Assembly: GCF_016908645.1 (NCBI RefSeq)
Contig: NZ_JAFBEH010000004.1
Span: 1-64,000, forward strand
DNA length: 64,000 bases
Source of the DNA: Streptococcus loxodontisalivarius
Lineage (GTDB): Bacteria; Bacillota; Bacilli; Lactobacillales; Streptococcaceae
Reading direction: 5' to 3'
The stretch's first letter is position 1. Each line of letters begins with the position of its first letter. Under the pieces are notes generated by a model. It made no database searches. It saw only the letters and a program-made list of their open reading frames with translations, and had not been told where the DNA came from. A program made the position numbers and the translations under genes. Below are positions 1-8,594 of this stretch, one piece after another.

Positions 1-241
1 AACGGCGCTTTTTGAGACGGATAAGGATCTTGTAGCCCACCATTTCGAGGTAAGGAATCTTGCATGGCTTCTGGAAATCGTACTTAGCCATGTCAGCTTG
101 GCAGCTAGGACATTGCGGCGCATCATAATCTAATTTGGCGTGATATTCTCTGTGAGTTGGAAATTTGTCAAAATCTTTTTCAAAAGTGATGTTAGGGTCT
201 TTAATATCGAGCGAGTCTTTGATATAATCTACTTGTTCCAT
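1..241 (-). CDS. ISL3-family transposase, N-terminal part (truncated by window edge)
   Basis: The reading frame starts at ATG 241 (protein begins MEQVDYIKDSLDIKDPN) and runs off the window after about 80 residues. It contains the N-terminal zinc-finger cysteines typical of ISL3 transposases (CPSC, residues about 45-48; the matching distal pair lies beyond the edge). The region after residue 50 is almost the same as the start of the intact-looking part of the neighbouring copy. The enzyme would catalyse cut-and-paste transposition as a DDE transposase; its catalytic domain is outside the window, so intactness cannot be judged. Confidence 0.8.
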   Translation of the reverse strand, partial: MEQVDYIKDSLDIKDPNITFEKDFDKFPTHREYHAKLDYDAPQCPSCQADMAKYDFQKPCKIPYLEMVGYKILIRLKKRR

Positions 242-364
242 ATGAATCTTTCTAATGTTATAGTTTAGCGCTTTTCATTATAAGTCATGTGGGACTTTTT
301 TTCTACATTCAAAAAGCCCTACAATCTCCTTGGTGGATTTACCCACTACAGAAATTATAGAGCC
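1..364 (-). mobile_element. ISL3-family insertion sequence, copy 1 (cut by window start)
   Basis: This is the 5' part of an IS on the minus strand. Its outer end at 364 begins, on the minus strand, with GGCTCTATAATTTCTGTAG, the kind of terminal inverted repeat seen in ISL3/IS1193-like elements. About 120 bp of leader separate that end from the transposase start at 241. The rest of the element lies to the left of the window. It abuts the 3' end of a second, related copy starting at 365. Confidence 0.8.
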
Positions 365-1628
365 TAATAACTAAGCACGAGAGAGAATCAAAATGGTTCT
401 CTCTTTTGTTGCGTTCAAAGCGAGAAGAATCCGTTTTTTGAAATTTTCAAAGTTTCGAAATCCAAAAGCATTACGCTTAATCACTTTGATGAGGTTATTT
501 GTTGCTTCAAGTTTAGCATTAGAATAAGGCAGTTCCAATGCGTTGATGATCTTCTTTTTATCCTTGATGAAAGTCTTGAAAACGGTCTGAAATAGCGGAT
601 CGACAGTCTTTTTGTTTTCTTGAATGAGGTCAAAAAAGGTTTGAGAATTCTTTTCTTGAAAATGGAAAAGAAGAAGCTGATAAAGTTCGTAATGTTTCTT
701 TAGCGCATCAGAGTAGCTTAAAAGGCGCTGCACAATCTCCTTATTGGTCAAGTGCATGCGGAAAGTAGGACGATAAAATCGCTTGCTAGAAAGCTTACGG
801 CTATCCTGCTGTATAAGCTTCCAGTAGCGCTTCAAAGCCTTGTATTCGTGAGATTTACGGTCAAATTGGTTCATGATTTGGACACGTAATTTATTCATAG
901 CACGAGATAAATTCTGAACAATATGGAAGCGGTCAAGAACAATTTTGGCTTTAGGAAATAAGCTCTTAGCGAGCTCATAGTAAGGGCTGAACATGTCCAT
1001 GGTAATGACTTTAACACGACTGCGAACCTTGTGAGAATAGCGTAGGAAATGGTTTCTGCGTCCGTCGAGGATAGCAATAATCTTGTTAGAATCGTAATCC
1101 TGAGCGATAAAGCTCATCTTGCCCTTCTTGAAGGCATACTCATCCCATGACATTGTCTCAGGTAAGCGACTTAGATCAGTCTTACTTTCAAAACGATTCA
1201 GCTGACGATAGACAGTCGAAACAGAGACTGCAAGGTCACTAGCAATGTTGGACATAGCTTCACGGCTCATGAGTTTCTTCGTGATTTTGAGATTGACAAT
1301 ATTGGGAATTTGATGGTTCTCTCGAACAAGTGAAGTCTTAGCGACAGCCATTTTCCCGCAAGCCTTACACTTGAAACGACGCTTTTTAAGGTGGATGAGA
1401 ACCTTGTAGCCAACCATTTCGAGGTAAGGAATCTTGCAGGGCTTCTGAAAGTCATACTTAGCCATGACACCTTGGCAATTTGGACATTGCGGAGCATCAT
1501 AATCTAATTTGGCATAAAAGACTTTGTGATTGGTTGCTTTTCATTATAAGTCATGTGGGACTTTTTTTATACTCAAAAAGCCCTACAATCTCCATGGTGG
1601 ATTTACCCACTATAGAAATTATAGAGCC
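365..1628 (-). mobile_element. ISL3-family insertion sequence, copy 2 (degenerate)
   Basis: This is a second ISL3-like element in the same orientation as copy 1. Its 5' terminal repeat ends at 1628 and reads, on the minus strand, GGCTCTATAATTTCTATAG. The following leader matches copy 1 over about 50 bp. Its 3' terminal repeat is missing: copy 1 begins only 6 bp beyond the transposase stop codon. The leader and the transposase start are fused by a deletion, so the element should not transpose by itself. Confidence 0.8.
371..1540 (-). pseudogene. ISL3-family transposase lacking its start
   Basis: About 390 codons of an ISL3-family DDE transposase remain: part of the N-terminal zinc finger (CPNC, then CKAC), a helix-turn-helix region, and the catalytic domain (SWDEYA, TMDMFSPY, DRFHIVQNL, and NAKLEATNNLIK near the end). 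Compared with copy 1 (1-241) about 40 N-terminal codons with the ATG are deleted. The frame is open to an in-frame TGA at 1541-1543, and the first Met is within the finger at 1465. A 364-residue product from that Met would lack the first cysteines, so it is called a pseudogene. Confidence 0.8.
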
Positions 1629-1649
1629 CTTTTTATTTGAAAGGAATAT

Positions 1650-1686
1650 AAAAAGCCCTATCTACTCATTCTAGACTGGGCTTTTA
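1650..1686 (-). terminator. rho-independent terminator of the DUF402 gene
   Basis: An 8-bp stem (AAAAGCCC at 1651-1658 with GGGCTTTT at 1678-1685) gives, on the minus strand, a hairpin ending in a T-rich tail. It lies just after the stop codon of the minus-strand gene at 1698. The symmetry could also let it act for plus-strand transcripts. Confidence 0.6.
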
Positions 1687-1697
1687 GTTTGACAACT

Positions 1698-2231
1698 TTA
1701 TCTTCTTTTTAATTCAAGATATCGTTTATACCAGATGTTAACATACGATTGTGAAAATGGTCCTTTACCATTGTTAATCCAATCAACCAGGATTTTGACA
1801 TTTTCTTTTAGGATAAAGTCAATTTCTGGTGAATATGACATTTGAAGTTTGTGTAGTTCATATTCATCAACGTCTAGTAATTTTTTTTCGCCATCTGCAA
1901 AGACTTTGACATCAAGGTCATAGTCTATATACTTTAGCGCTTCCTGATCCATGACGTAGGGGCTTGCAAGGTTGCAGTAGTAAGAGACTCCATTGTCTCT
2001 AATCATGGCAATAATATTGAACCAATATTTTTTGTGAAAATACACAATTGCTGGTTCTCTTGTGACCCAACGTCTGCCGTCGTGTTCTGTTACTAGTGTG
2101 TGATCGTTAACTCCGATAACCGCATTTTCAGTTGTCTTTAATACCATAGTATCACGCCATGTACGGTGTAAACTACCATCATGTTTATAACTTTGAATTG
2201 TAATAAAGTCGCCTTCCTTTGGTAATTTCAT
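1698..2231 (-). CDS. DUF402 nucleoside tri-/diphosphate phosphatase
   Basis: The 177-residue protein matches the UPF0374/DUF402 family, whose studied members hydrolyse nucleoside tri- and diphosphates in the cytoplasm. Family landmarks are visible: [20 protein letters not shown] at the start, [20 protein letters not shown] in the first third, and the acidic [20 protein letters not shown] segment that supplies metal ligands. Length is normal for the family. A Shine-Dalgarno-like AAAG precedes the ATG. It is a core chromosomal gene, next to recX on the same strand, as in other streptococci. Confidence 0.85.
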   Translation of the reverse strand: MKLPKEGDFITIQSYKHDGSLHRTWRDTMVLKTTENAVIGVNDHTLVTEHDGRRWVTREPAIVYFHKKYWFNIIAMIRDNGVSYYCNLASPYVMDQEALKYIDYDLDVKVFADGEKKLLDVDEYELHKLQMSYSPEIDFILKENVKILVDWINNGKGPFSQSYVNIWYKRYLELKRR

Positions 2232-2314
2232 TTGGTTACCAACTTTCTACAATAAAGGTTATCGTAGTTATTTTATCACAATTTTCAGAAAAAAACATTA
2301 CTTTTCCTAAGCTT

Positions 2315-3091
2315 TTAGAAATATTCTCTCAAGTTTGCTTTGATTTCCGAATAGTCAAAGCCTTTACGCATAAGGGCTTGTGTCATTCTTTGTTTTAAGT
2401 CGTAGCCGTCATATTTTTTCTGATACTTTCGATAAACTTTGTCAATTTCCTTGAGAAGTAGGTCCTCTTCAAGCTCTTCATCTTTTTCAATATCAAGTTG
2501 GTTTAGGTAGCCTTGAATATCAGTATAATGAAATCCCTTGTTTTGTAGTGATTGAGCAACTTTATCTTTTAGGGCTCTAGCTGGGAGTTTATGGCTATAT
2601 TTTTTGAGAAGCTTTTTAGCTTGCTTTTCTAGTAAGTTTTCAAAATCATTATCTCCTAGAACTTGAGTGATGATTTCTTTTGAAATCCCTTTTTCTAGTA
2701 ATTTTTGTGATAGGACATGGGGACCTTTGTCTCCAGTAGAGAGATTTTGATTGATAAAGGACTCAGCGTATTTTTGATCGTCAAGCCACTTATCTTCTCT
2801 CAGATTATCTAGTACCTTGTAGATGATTCTTGCTTCAATTTCATGCTGAAAGAGATAGTCTTTGACTTCTTTCTCCGTTCTTTGTTTAAAGGAAATATAG
2901 TAGAGTGCTAGGTTTTTCCCGTGAGAATATTGGGCAAAATTTTTAATCTCTTCTAAGGTTTTATCATCTAGGGTCATCCCTTTTGAAAGGAAATAACGGA
3001 CGATAGTATCCTCTGTTACGTAAAGTTTTTCGGTCTCATCTATTTCTAGAAGATAGAGTCTTTTTTTCTTTTCGATTTTGGTGATTTTCAT
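2315..3091 (-). CDS. recX: RecX, regulator of RecA
   Basis: The 258-residue product fits RecX, which binds RecA filaments and limits recombination and SOS activity. It shows the expected tandem three-helix repeats, for example YYISFKQRTEKEVKDYLFQ, LSQKLLEKGISKEIITQVL and MTQALMRKGFDYSEIKANL at the end. The frame is open to 3139, but ATG 3091 (MKITKIEKKKRLYLLEIDE) gives the usual streptococcal length and start, so it is preferred. It is divergent from the gene at 3157, with about 65 bp between them for two promoters. Confidence 0.85.
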   Translation of the reverse strand: MKITKIEKKKRLYLLEIDETEKLYVTEDTIVRYFLSKGMTLDDKTLEEIKNFAQYSHGKNLALYYISFKQRTEKEVKDYLFQHEIEARIIYKVLDNLREDKWLDDQKYAESFINQNLSTGDKGPHVLSQKLLEKGISKEIITQVLGDNDFENLLEKQAKKLLKKYSHKLPARALKDKVAQSLQNKGFHYTDIQGYLNQLDIEKDEELEEDLLLKEIDKVYRKYQKKYDGYDLKQRMTQALMRKGFDYSEIKANLREYF

Positions 3092-3156
3092 AGTTTTTAT
3101 TATATCAAAAATGGTAGAATAGAGGTATTGAACTATCATTAAAGGGAGTGATTAGT

Positions 3157-4098
3157 ATGACTGATGAGAATAAGGTGATTGACCTAAATCATTATCGCCA
3201 TGAGAAGTTTCTTGAAGAGGATTTTTTAGAGTCTCTTTTGGATATGACAGATGAAGAGTTAGATGACTATTATGATGATTTGGCTTTTGGTCAAGAACAT
3301 TATGATCAGGAGGCATCTGCTGAGATAGATGAGCTCTATCCTGTCTATCGTGCTCTTACTTCAGGTGATGAGGAAGATAAGGCAAACTTTTGCTATTGGC
3401 ATGAAGATAGTCAGCTTGATTATTTTAAGAACAAGTTTGCCTTGGGACTTTTTTGTAAGCAAAATGGTCTTTACATACAAGCGCTCAGCCATTTTCAAGA
3501 ACTGCTAGAGCTTGATAAAGCCGACCAAGTCGGTGCCTATTATGAAGTCATGGCTGTGCTGATTTTGTTGCACCGTTATGATGAGGTTGAGGCCATGGTT
3601 GCTGACAAGGAAGTTTTGGATGAACAGGAATTGGTCTTGCTCTTTGTGGCAAGTCTCTTGGCAGATGATATTCCTTCCTGCCGAACTTATGTTAGTCAAC
3701 TACTAGAGGTAAATCCTTATTTTACGGCATTTTTAGATGAGGATACCTTCCCACTGCCTCAAATTATGGAGGCTGTGAATTTAGAAATGGTATCATCTAG
3801 AAGCTTAGATAGTCTTTATTTCTCTTTTTCCCGTGTTTTACCAATTTTATTGACAGCTTATGGTTTTGTTCACTCTTATCTGATCAATCATTTTAATGAG
3901 ATTGCTTTGGAAGAGGAAGTCATGTTAGAAGAGTTGGACTTTGTGACTGACAAGATGAGACGAGAACTTAGTTACTGTGGGATCTTTAGATTGCAAGACT
4001 TTGCGGACTGGACAGAGGAAGAGATACTAGCTATACCAGGTATCGGTAAGGTCAAATTGACTAAATTGAAAGAAGCGGGAGCTATTTTTAAAAAATAA
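3157..4098 (+). CDS. TPR-like protein with C-terminal helix-hairpin-helix
   Basis: The protein of about 313 residues is acidic and helical; its middle part resembles tetratricopeptide repeats ([20 protein letters not shown], then [20 protein letters not shown]). The last 35 residues form a helix-hairpin-helix motif ([19 protein letters not shown]), which usually binds DNA or RNA backbone. ATG 3157 is preferred over the GTG at 3148 because AAAGGGAG then lies 8 bp upstream. Its stop overlaps the rlmD start by one base, so the two are probably translationally coupled. Function is unknown; a link to rRNA modification is inference from position. Confidence 0.75.
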   Translation: MTDENKVIDLNHYRHEKFLEEDFLESLLDMTDEELDDYYDDLAFGQEHYDQEASAEIDELYPVYRALTSGDEEDKANFCYWHEDSQLDYFKNKFALGLFCKQNGLYIQALSHFQELLELDKADQVGAYYEVMAVLILLHRYDEVEAMVADKEVLDEQELVLLFVASLLADDIPSCRTYVSQLLEVNPYFTAFLDEDTFPLPQIMEAVNLEMVSSRSLDSLYFSFSRVLPILLTAYGFVHSYLINHFNEIALEEEVMLEELDFVTDKMRRELSYCGIFRLQDFADWTEEEILAIPGIGKVKLTKLKEAGAIFKK

Positions 4099-5456
4099 TG
4101 AATTTACAAGTCAAACAGAGGATTCCTCTGAAAATTAAACGTATGGGTATAAACGGTGAAGGGATTGGTTTTTATAAGAAAACGCTGGTCTTTGTGCCGG
4201 GTGCGCTTAAGGGTGAGGATGTCTTTTGTCAGGTGACGTCTGTTAAGCGAAATTTTGTAGAGGCAAGGCTTCTCAAAATCAATAAGTCGTCTAAGTTTCG
4301 TGTGGCTCCAGACTGTGCTATCTATGAGGAGTGTGGTGGCTGTCAGCTCATGGACCTACGCTATGATAAGCAGCTGGATCACAAGGATGATATCATCAGA
4401 CAGGCACTCAAAAAGTTTAAGCCAGAGGGCTATGAAGATTATGAGATTCGTCATACTTTGGGTATGGAAAAGCCTCAGCACTACCGTGCCAAGCTGCAGT
4501 TTCAGACACGCTCTTTTGGTGGAAGTGTTAAAGCAGGACTCTATGCAGAAGGTTCCCATCGTTTAGTTGCTATCGAGGACTGCTATGTACAGGATCAGCT
4601 GACGCAAAAAATCATTAACAAAGTCACACATCTCTTGGATAAATACAAGATTCCTATCTACAATGAACGCAAGATTGCTGGTATGAGGACTGTTATGATT
4701 CGTAAGGGACAGTCTAGCAATCAGGTACAGTTGATTTTTGTGACCAGTCGTGAGCTTGCTCTGACTAAGCTTATCAAGGAGCTGACTGCGACATTTCCTG
4801 AGATTAAGACTATCGCTCTTAATCTTAATACTAGTAAAACCAGTGACATCTATGGTGACAAGACTGAAATTCTCTGGGGACAGGATAGTATAGAGGAGTC
4901 TGTGCTTGATTATAGCTTTGCTTTGTCACCGAGAGCCTTTTATCAGCTCAATCCTGAACAGACTCAGGTGCTTTATAATCAGGCTCGTAAGGCTCTGGAT
5001 GTTGGTGTGGATGATCATATCATCGATGCCTATTGCGGTGTGGGGACTATTGGATTTGCTTTTGCTGCTAAGGTAAAAAGCGTGCGCGGTATGGATATTA
5101 TTCCAGAGGCTATCGAGGATGCTAAGAAAAACAGCGCAGCTATGGGCTTTGCCAACACCTACTACGAGGCAGGAAAGGCAGAAGACATCATCCCTAAGTG
5201 GTATGAAGAAGGCTATCGTGCCGACGGCTTAATCGTGGATCCACCAAGAACAGGCTTGGATGACAAGTTACTAGCGACCGTTCTCAAATACAAGCCAGAA
5301 AAAATGGTCTATGTTTCCTGTAATACATCGACCTTGGCACGTGATTTGGTTAAATTAGCCAAGGTCTATAATGTAGAGTATATACAGTCAGTTGATATGT
5401 TTCCGCATACAGCAAGGACGGAGGCAGTAGTGAAACTACAAAAGAAGGAATGCTGA
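4098..5456 (+). CDS. rlmD: 23S rRNA (uracil-5-)-methyltransferase, RumA/RlmD family; ICE target gene
   Basis: This 452-residue SAM-dependent enzyme makes 5-methyluridine in 23S rRNA. An N-terminal TRAM domain is followed by iron-sulfur cysteines C73, C79, C82 and C162, then a Rossmann methyltransferase domain with [10 protein letters not shown], the DPPRTGLD motif and the catalytic cysteine in [12 protein letters not shown]. The ICE has inserted in the last codons: after [13 protein letters not shown] the tail QKKEC is ICE-encoded. The native tail, IRK, is preserved at 59540-59587. The enzyme therefore stays full length with a slightly altered C-terminus. Whether the substrate is U1939 or U747 plus U1939 cannot be told here. 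Confidence 0.9.
   Translation: MNLQVKQRIPLKIKRMGINGEGIGFYKKTLVFVPGALKGEDVFCQVTSVKRNFVEARLLKINKSSKFRVAPDCAIYEECGGCQLMDLRYDKQLDHKDDIIRQALKKFKPEGYEDYEIRHTLGMEKPQHYRAKLQFQTRSFGGSVKAGLYAEGSHRLVAIEDCYVQDQLTQKIINKVTHLLDKYKIPIYNERKIAGMRTVMIRKGQSSNQVQLIFVTSRELALTKLIKELTATFPEIKTIALNLNTSKTSDIYGDKTEILWGQDSIEESVLDYSFALSPRAFYQLNPEQTQVLYNQARKALDVGVDDHIIDAYCGVGTIGFAFAAKVKSVRGMDIIPEAIEDAKKNSAAMGFANTYYEAGKAEDIIPKWYEEGYRADGLIVDPPRTGLDDKLLATVLKYKPEKMVYVSCNTSTLARDLVKLAKVYNVEYIQSVDMFPHTARTEAVVKLQKKEC
5409..5419 (+). other. attL core of the ICE
   Basis: ACAGCAAGGAC is identical here and at 59546-59556, the two junctions between ICE and chromosome. Flanking bases differ on the ICE side but still encode the rlmD C-terminal residues [11 protein letters not shown] large serine recombinase crosses over inside such a short core. 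The exact crossover dinucleotide cannot be fixed because the core is identical in both. Confidence 0.85.
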
Positions 5457-5593
5457 AAATCCTTGATTTCATGCAGTTTTTTAAGCACTTTGTATTTGTT
5501 CCAGATGGTCAAGGAGGACTAAAAAAAGTCCAAAAAAAAGAGATAGAAGTTAGCGTTTTTATCTCGCCTGTCTGTGGAAGACACAAAGATTAG
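5420..5593 (+). other. Displaced 3' end of the recombinase gene (57 codons plus stop)
   Basis: When 59556 is joined to 5420, as in the excised circle, the recombinase frame continues for 57 codons to TAG at 5591-5593, giving a 644-residue protein. The encoded tail starts [17 protein letters not shown] and continues HFVFVPDGQGGLKKVQ and IEVSVFISPVCGRHKD, which looks like ordinary protein. The first 12 codons overlap the rlmD tail in another frame, so this DNA is read in two frames. It is silent while integrated, because the recombinase start lies at the other end of the element. The fusion is deduced from the sequence, not observed. Confidence 0.7.
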
Positions 5594-5608
5594 ATATATC
5601 AAAGTTTA

Positions 5609-5644
5609 CGAGAACATTTTAATAAGTGTTCTCGCTTTTTTATT
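5609..5644 (+). terminator. Strong terminator at the ICE left end
   Basis: A perfect 8-bp stem (CGAGAACA at 5609-5616 and TGTTCTCG at 5627-5634) is followed by a T-rich tail. It lies 15 bp after the recombinase stop that would be used in the circular form. In the integrated form it ends rlmD transcription before the first ICE gene. Confidence 0.85.
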
Positions 5645-5660
5645 TTCAGGAGGAAAAATT

Positions 5661-5834
5661 ATGGAACATGAAGGAATGTCATCACGACAGCTTGTGATGA
5701 ATCATCTTATGACGATTATGGGCATTGAAACCATTGAGGCGAGTCTGCTAGTAGCTGACTTGGAAAAGGAAGGTTTGCTTCAATTTGATGATTTTGGAAA
5801 TGTTAGTTTATTAGTATTGGAGGGACAATCATGA
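5661..5834 (+). CDS. Small conserved ICE protein before the replication gene
   Basis: The 57-residue protein begins MEHEGMSSRQLVMNHLMTIM and is mostly helical and acidic. AGGAGG lies 8 bp before ATG 5661, which is why this start is preferred to the upstream Met at 5574, inside the recombinase-tail region. The stop overlaps the ATG of the RepA-like gene by four bases, implying translational coupling. No function is recognised; its place suggests a role in ICE replication or its control. Confidence 0.6.
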   Translation: MEHEGMSSRQLVMNHLMTIMGIETIEASLLVADLEKEGLLQFDDFGNVSLLVLEGQS

Positions 5835-6643
5835 AACGTATTACGGCTAGTCAATTTCAAACATCTGAGCGTTATTATAAGCTCCCTAAACTCTTATTTG
5901 AGAGTGATCGGTATAAGGATATGAAGTTGGAGGTTAAGGTAGCTTATGCTGTCCTAAAAGACCGTTTGGAGCTATCTCTGAGTAGAGGTTGGATTGATGA
6001 AGATGGCGCAATTTATTTAGTATATTCCAATTCCAAACTAATGGCTCTGCTAGGCTGCTCTAAGTCAAAATTGCTGACGATAAAGAAAACCTTACGAGAG
6101 TTTGGCTTGATTGATGAAGTTCAACAGTCTTCCAGTAAAAAAGGACGCTTGGCCAATAAGATATATTTGGGAGAGTTGGAACATGAGATACCCCCAGTCT
6201 CAAATTCAGACGGGGGAGGTGTTCAAAAAAGACTAGGGGAGTCTGAAAATCAGACGGGGCCGGTCTTAAATTCAGCCCCTAGTGAAACTGAATATAGTGA
6301 GACTGAATATAGTGAAACTAAAGGGAGGCATTTTTCTTCAGAGGAGGATGAGGAGATAAAAGCTCCTCAATCTCAAGAGAAACTAATGGCTCGTAAAGTT
6401 GAAAAAGTTAGTCCTTATGATCAGGACTACATTTGGGATCTGGTCTATGAGCGCTTGCGAAAAGACATGTCGCAATCAAATGCTGATATAGCAATGATGA
6501 GCTTTGAAGAGCGTTATAGCTATGCTCTTGAACACATGACCTACGCTAAGTCAGCTGAGAAGATTGCGGAATATGTCTTTAATGGCATTCTTGCCGAGTG
6601 GAATCAAAAGATTCGAAAGCTACATCTGAAAGGAGGTGATTGA
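5831..6643 (+). CDS. RepA_N-type replication initiator
   Basis: The first 110 residues match the RepA N-terminal winged-helix domain: ASQFQTSERYYKLPKLLFES, then YKDMKLEVKVAYAVLKDRLE, and the second helix pair with LMALLGCSKSKLLTIKKTL. A variable hydrophilic linker follows. The last 90 residues (YIWDLVYERLRKDMSQSNAD onward) form a DnaD-like helical tail. Such proteins start replication of theta plasmids and of some ICEs in their circular state. It overlaps the preceding small gene, and a strong AAAGGAGGTGA lies at its end for the next gene. No iteron origin was seen inside the gene. Confidence 0.8.
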   Translation: MKRITASQFQTSERYYKLPKLLFESDRYKDMKLEVKVAYAVLKDRLELSLSRGWIDEDGAIYLVYSNSKLMALLGCSKSKLLTIKKTLREFGLIDEVQQSSSKKGRLANKIYLGELEHEIPPVSNSDGGGVQKRLGESENQTGPVLNSAPSETEYSETEYSETKGRHFSSEEDEEIKAPQSQEKLMARKVEKVSPYDQDYIWDLVYERLRKDMSQSNADIAMMSFEERYSYALEHMTYAKSAEKIAEYVFNGILAEWNQKIRKLHLKGGD

Positions 6644-6644
6644 G

Positions 6645-6737
6645 ATGTGGTGGTTATTTCTAGCTATTATTCTAGTATCGCTGATAATCTTTTTTATTGA
6701 GTTAAAGCGTGCGCCCCAAATGGATGATCATATTTAA
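6645..6737 (+). CDS. 30-residue membrane peptide
   Basis: This short frame has a near-perfect ribosome binding site (AAAGGAGGTGA) that overlaps the end of the replication gene. It encodes one hydrophobic helix (FLAIILVSLIIFFIEL) followed by a short charged tail. It fits a single-span membrane peptide. The strong ribosome site and placement argue that it is translated; function is unknown. Confidence 0.55.
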   Translation: MWWLFLAIILVSLIIFFIELKRAPQMDDHI

Positions 6738-6774
6738 CAAATGGTTTTACCCTCAGTGAGTGAAGCCATTTGTT
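6736..6774 (+). promoter_or_regulatory. Hairpin before the methyltransferase gene
   Basis: AACAAATGG at 6736-6744 pairs with CCATTTGTT at 6766-6774, a 9-bp stem with a 21-base loop. No T tract follows, so it is more likely an mRNA-stability or translation-control hairpin than a terminator. It ends 22 bases before the methyltransferase start. Confidence 0.4.
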
Positions 6775-6796
6775 CTTGCCCAAAAAGGAGGAAATA

Positions 6797-8167
6797 ATGT
6801 ATTTTATGGATTTATTTGCAGGTATTGGTGGCTTTCGGATGGGAATGGAAGCTGCTGGACATACCTGTTTAGCTTATTGTGAGATTGATAAGTTTGCGAG
6901 ACAGTCTTACCAAGCCATGTACAACCTGAAAGGAGAAATGGAATACCATGACATTAAACAAATTACAGACCAAGAATTTAAACAATTCAGAGGCAAGGTG
7001 GACGTCATCTGTGGCGGATTCCCTTGTCAAGCATTTTCACTCGCCGGCAGACGATTGGGATTTGAAGATACTAGAGGAACTCTTTTCTTCGAAATTGCTC
7101 GAGCGGCCAAACAAATCAAACCACGTTTTCTCTTTCTTGAGAATGTCAAGGGCTTACTCAGTCACGACAAGGGCAGGACGTTTAGAACAATCCTCGCCAC
7201 GCTGGATGAGTTGGGGTATGATGTCGAATGGCAAGTCCTTAACAGTAAAGATTTCGGCCTACCTCAAAACAGGGAAAGGGTCTTCCTTATCGGACATTCT
7301 AGAGCCTATCGTCCCAAGTTCCTTTTTCCTCTCAGAAGAGAAAGCTATGCAGCTAATTCTCAAAGACTAAAGTCCTTAGGCAATATTAACCCATCAGGTA
7401 ATGGTATGAATGGAGAGGTCTATCTTTCAACAGGCTTATCACCTACCTTAACGAGAGGAAAAGGGGAGGGACCAAAGATTGCTATCCCAGTTCTAACACC
7501 TAATCGACCTCATAAGAGACAAAATGGGAGACGTTTTAAGGAAAATCAAGACCCCATGTTTACCCTAACTAGCCAAGATAGGCATGGGGTGCTTGTGGCA
7601 GGAACTATTCCATCCAGTTTTGAACAAACTGGACGTGTTTATGATATAGCTGGGCTATCGCCTACCTTAACTACAATGCAAGGTGGCGATAAAATTCCTA
7701 AAGTTCTGCTCAAAAAAGAGATGCCCCATCTCAAAATAAAAGAGGCTACGAAACAAGGCTTTCAAAAGGCTTATGTAGGAGATGCCATCAATTTGTCTTA
7801 CCCAAATTCAGACAGCAGAAGAGGACGAGTTGGAAAAGGGCTTTCACATACCCTGACCACATCAGGTCAAGTAGGAGTGGTCGTGGCAGCCTTGGAGGAG
7901 CGTCAAGGAAAATGGTATCAGGTGGCCGGGCTTTTAGTTGGCGATAAACTCTATCGCTTAAAGATTAGACGCTTAACACCTAGAGAATGCTTCCGACTTC
8001 AGGGCTTTCCTGACTGGGCTTATGAGAAAGCTGAGAGTGTTTCCAGTAAGAGCCAATTATATAAACAAGCTGGTAATAGTGTTAGTGTGACGGTTATTGA
8101 AGTCATTGCGAGGGCATTAAAAGAAATCGAAGAAAAGGAGACAGAAAATGACACCACTCAATTGTAA
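6797..8167 (+). CDS. DNA (cytosine-5-)-methyltransferase, orphan
   Basis: The protein of 456 residues carries the ordered C5-methyltransferase motifs: I (DLFAGIGGFRMGMEAAG), IV with the catalytic cysteine (GGFPCQAFS), VI (FLENVKGL), VIII (QNRERVFLIG), and IX-X near the end (RRLTPRECFRLQGFPD, QAGNSVSV). A target-recognition region with several LSPTLT-like repeats lies between VIII and IX. No restriction endonuclease gene is near it, so it is an orphan enzyme, as in many ICEs, where it probably protects incoming DNA. ATG 6797 is chosen because AAAAAGGAGG precedes it; the frame extends upstream to 6770 without a ribosome site. The next gene overlaps its 3' end by 20 bases. Confidence 0.9.
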   Translation: MYFMDLFAGIGGFRMGMEAAGHTCLAYCEIDKFARQSYQAMYNLKGEMEYHDIKQITDQEFKQFRGKVDVICGGFPCQAFSLAGRRLGFEDTRGTLFFEIARAAKQIKPRFLFLENVKGLLSHDKGRTFRTILATLDELGYDVEWQVLNSKDFGLPQNRERVFLIGHSRAYRPKFLFPLRRESYAANSQRLKSLGNINPSGNGMNGEVYLSTGLSPTLTRGKGEGPKIAIPVLTPNRPHKRQNGRRFKENQDPMFTLTSQDRHGVLVAGTIPSSFEQTGRVYDIAGLSPTLTTMQGGDKIPKVLLKKEMPHLKIKEATKQGFQKAYVGDAINLSYPNSDSRRGRVGKGLSHTLTTSGQVGVVVAALEERQGKWYQVAGLLVGDKLYRLKIRRLTPRECFRLQGFPDWAYEKAESVSSKSQLYKQAGNSVSVTVIEVIARALKEIEEKETENDTTQL

Positions 8168-8594
8168 AAGTATCTTAGATTGCGATGAACTAGAGACAAG
8201 GATTCATCAAGCAGAAATGGAGAAAATTTCTCTGACCCTATTGGACTTGCCGAACTATGACTGTGATATTACGGTAACCTTTGAAGACGACTACCATAAA
8301 AAGGTCAATTTCCCCTTATTTTATGAGTCAAATCTTCATCGTGCCCTTGATTTTGTGGAAAATCAAGATATTAAAAATGGTGTTGATGCCTTTGTGACAA
8401 CAGATAAGGAACTTGCCTTTTTAGCCTATGGTCAACACTATACGGTAAATGGCGAAGATGACATTTTAAAGAGTCTGATTACCATCAAATCTTGGAATGA
8501 ATCCCACTTACCAATTGATATGGCTCGTGTTTTTGGCGTTTCAAAGGAGACGGAAAAGGAAAAAGGTGTTGAACATGTTACAGATTTATCTTAG
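8148..8594 (+). CDS. Hypothetical ICE protein
   Basis: This 148-residue acidic, soluble protein starts inside the end of the methyltransferase gene and overlaps the next gene by 20 bases, so the three form a coupled operon. There are no transmembrane segments or obvious motifs. The central part (LLDLPNYDCDITVTFEDDYH) suggests alternating beta strands. I do not recognise a family. Given the tight linkage to the methyltransferase, a role in establishment of the ICE in a new host is possible but unsupported. Confidence 0.6.
   Translation: MTPLNCKSILDCDELETRIHQAEMEKISLTLLDLPNYDCDITVTFEDDYHKKVNFPLFYESNLHRALDFVENQDIKNGVDAFVTTDKELAFLAYGQHYTVNGEDDILKSLITIKSWNESHLPIDMARVFGVSKETEKEKGVEHVTDLS

Noticed and set aside
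1480..1674. 64-codon plus-strand frame at the IS end
   Set aside because: It is antisense to the IS leader and terminal repeat, with no ribosome site.
6797..8167. Complete restriction-modification system
   Set aside because: Only the methyltransferase is present; none of the neighbours shows an endonuclease motif.
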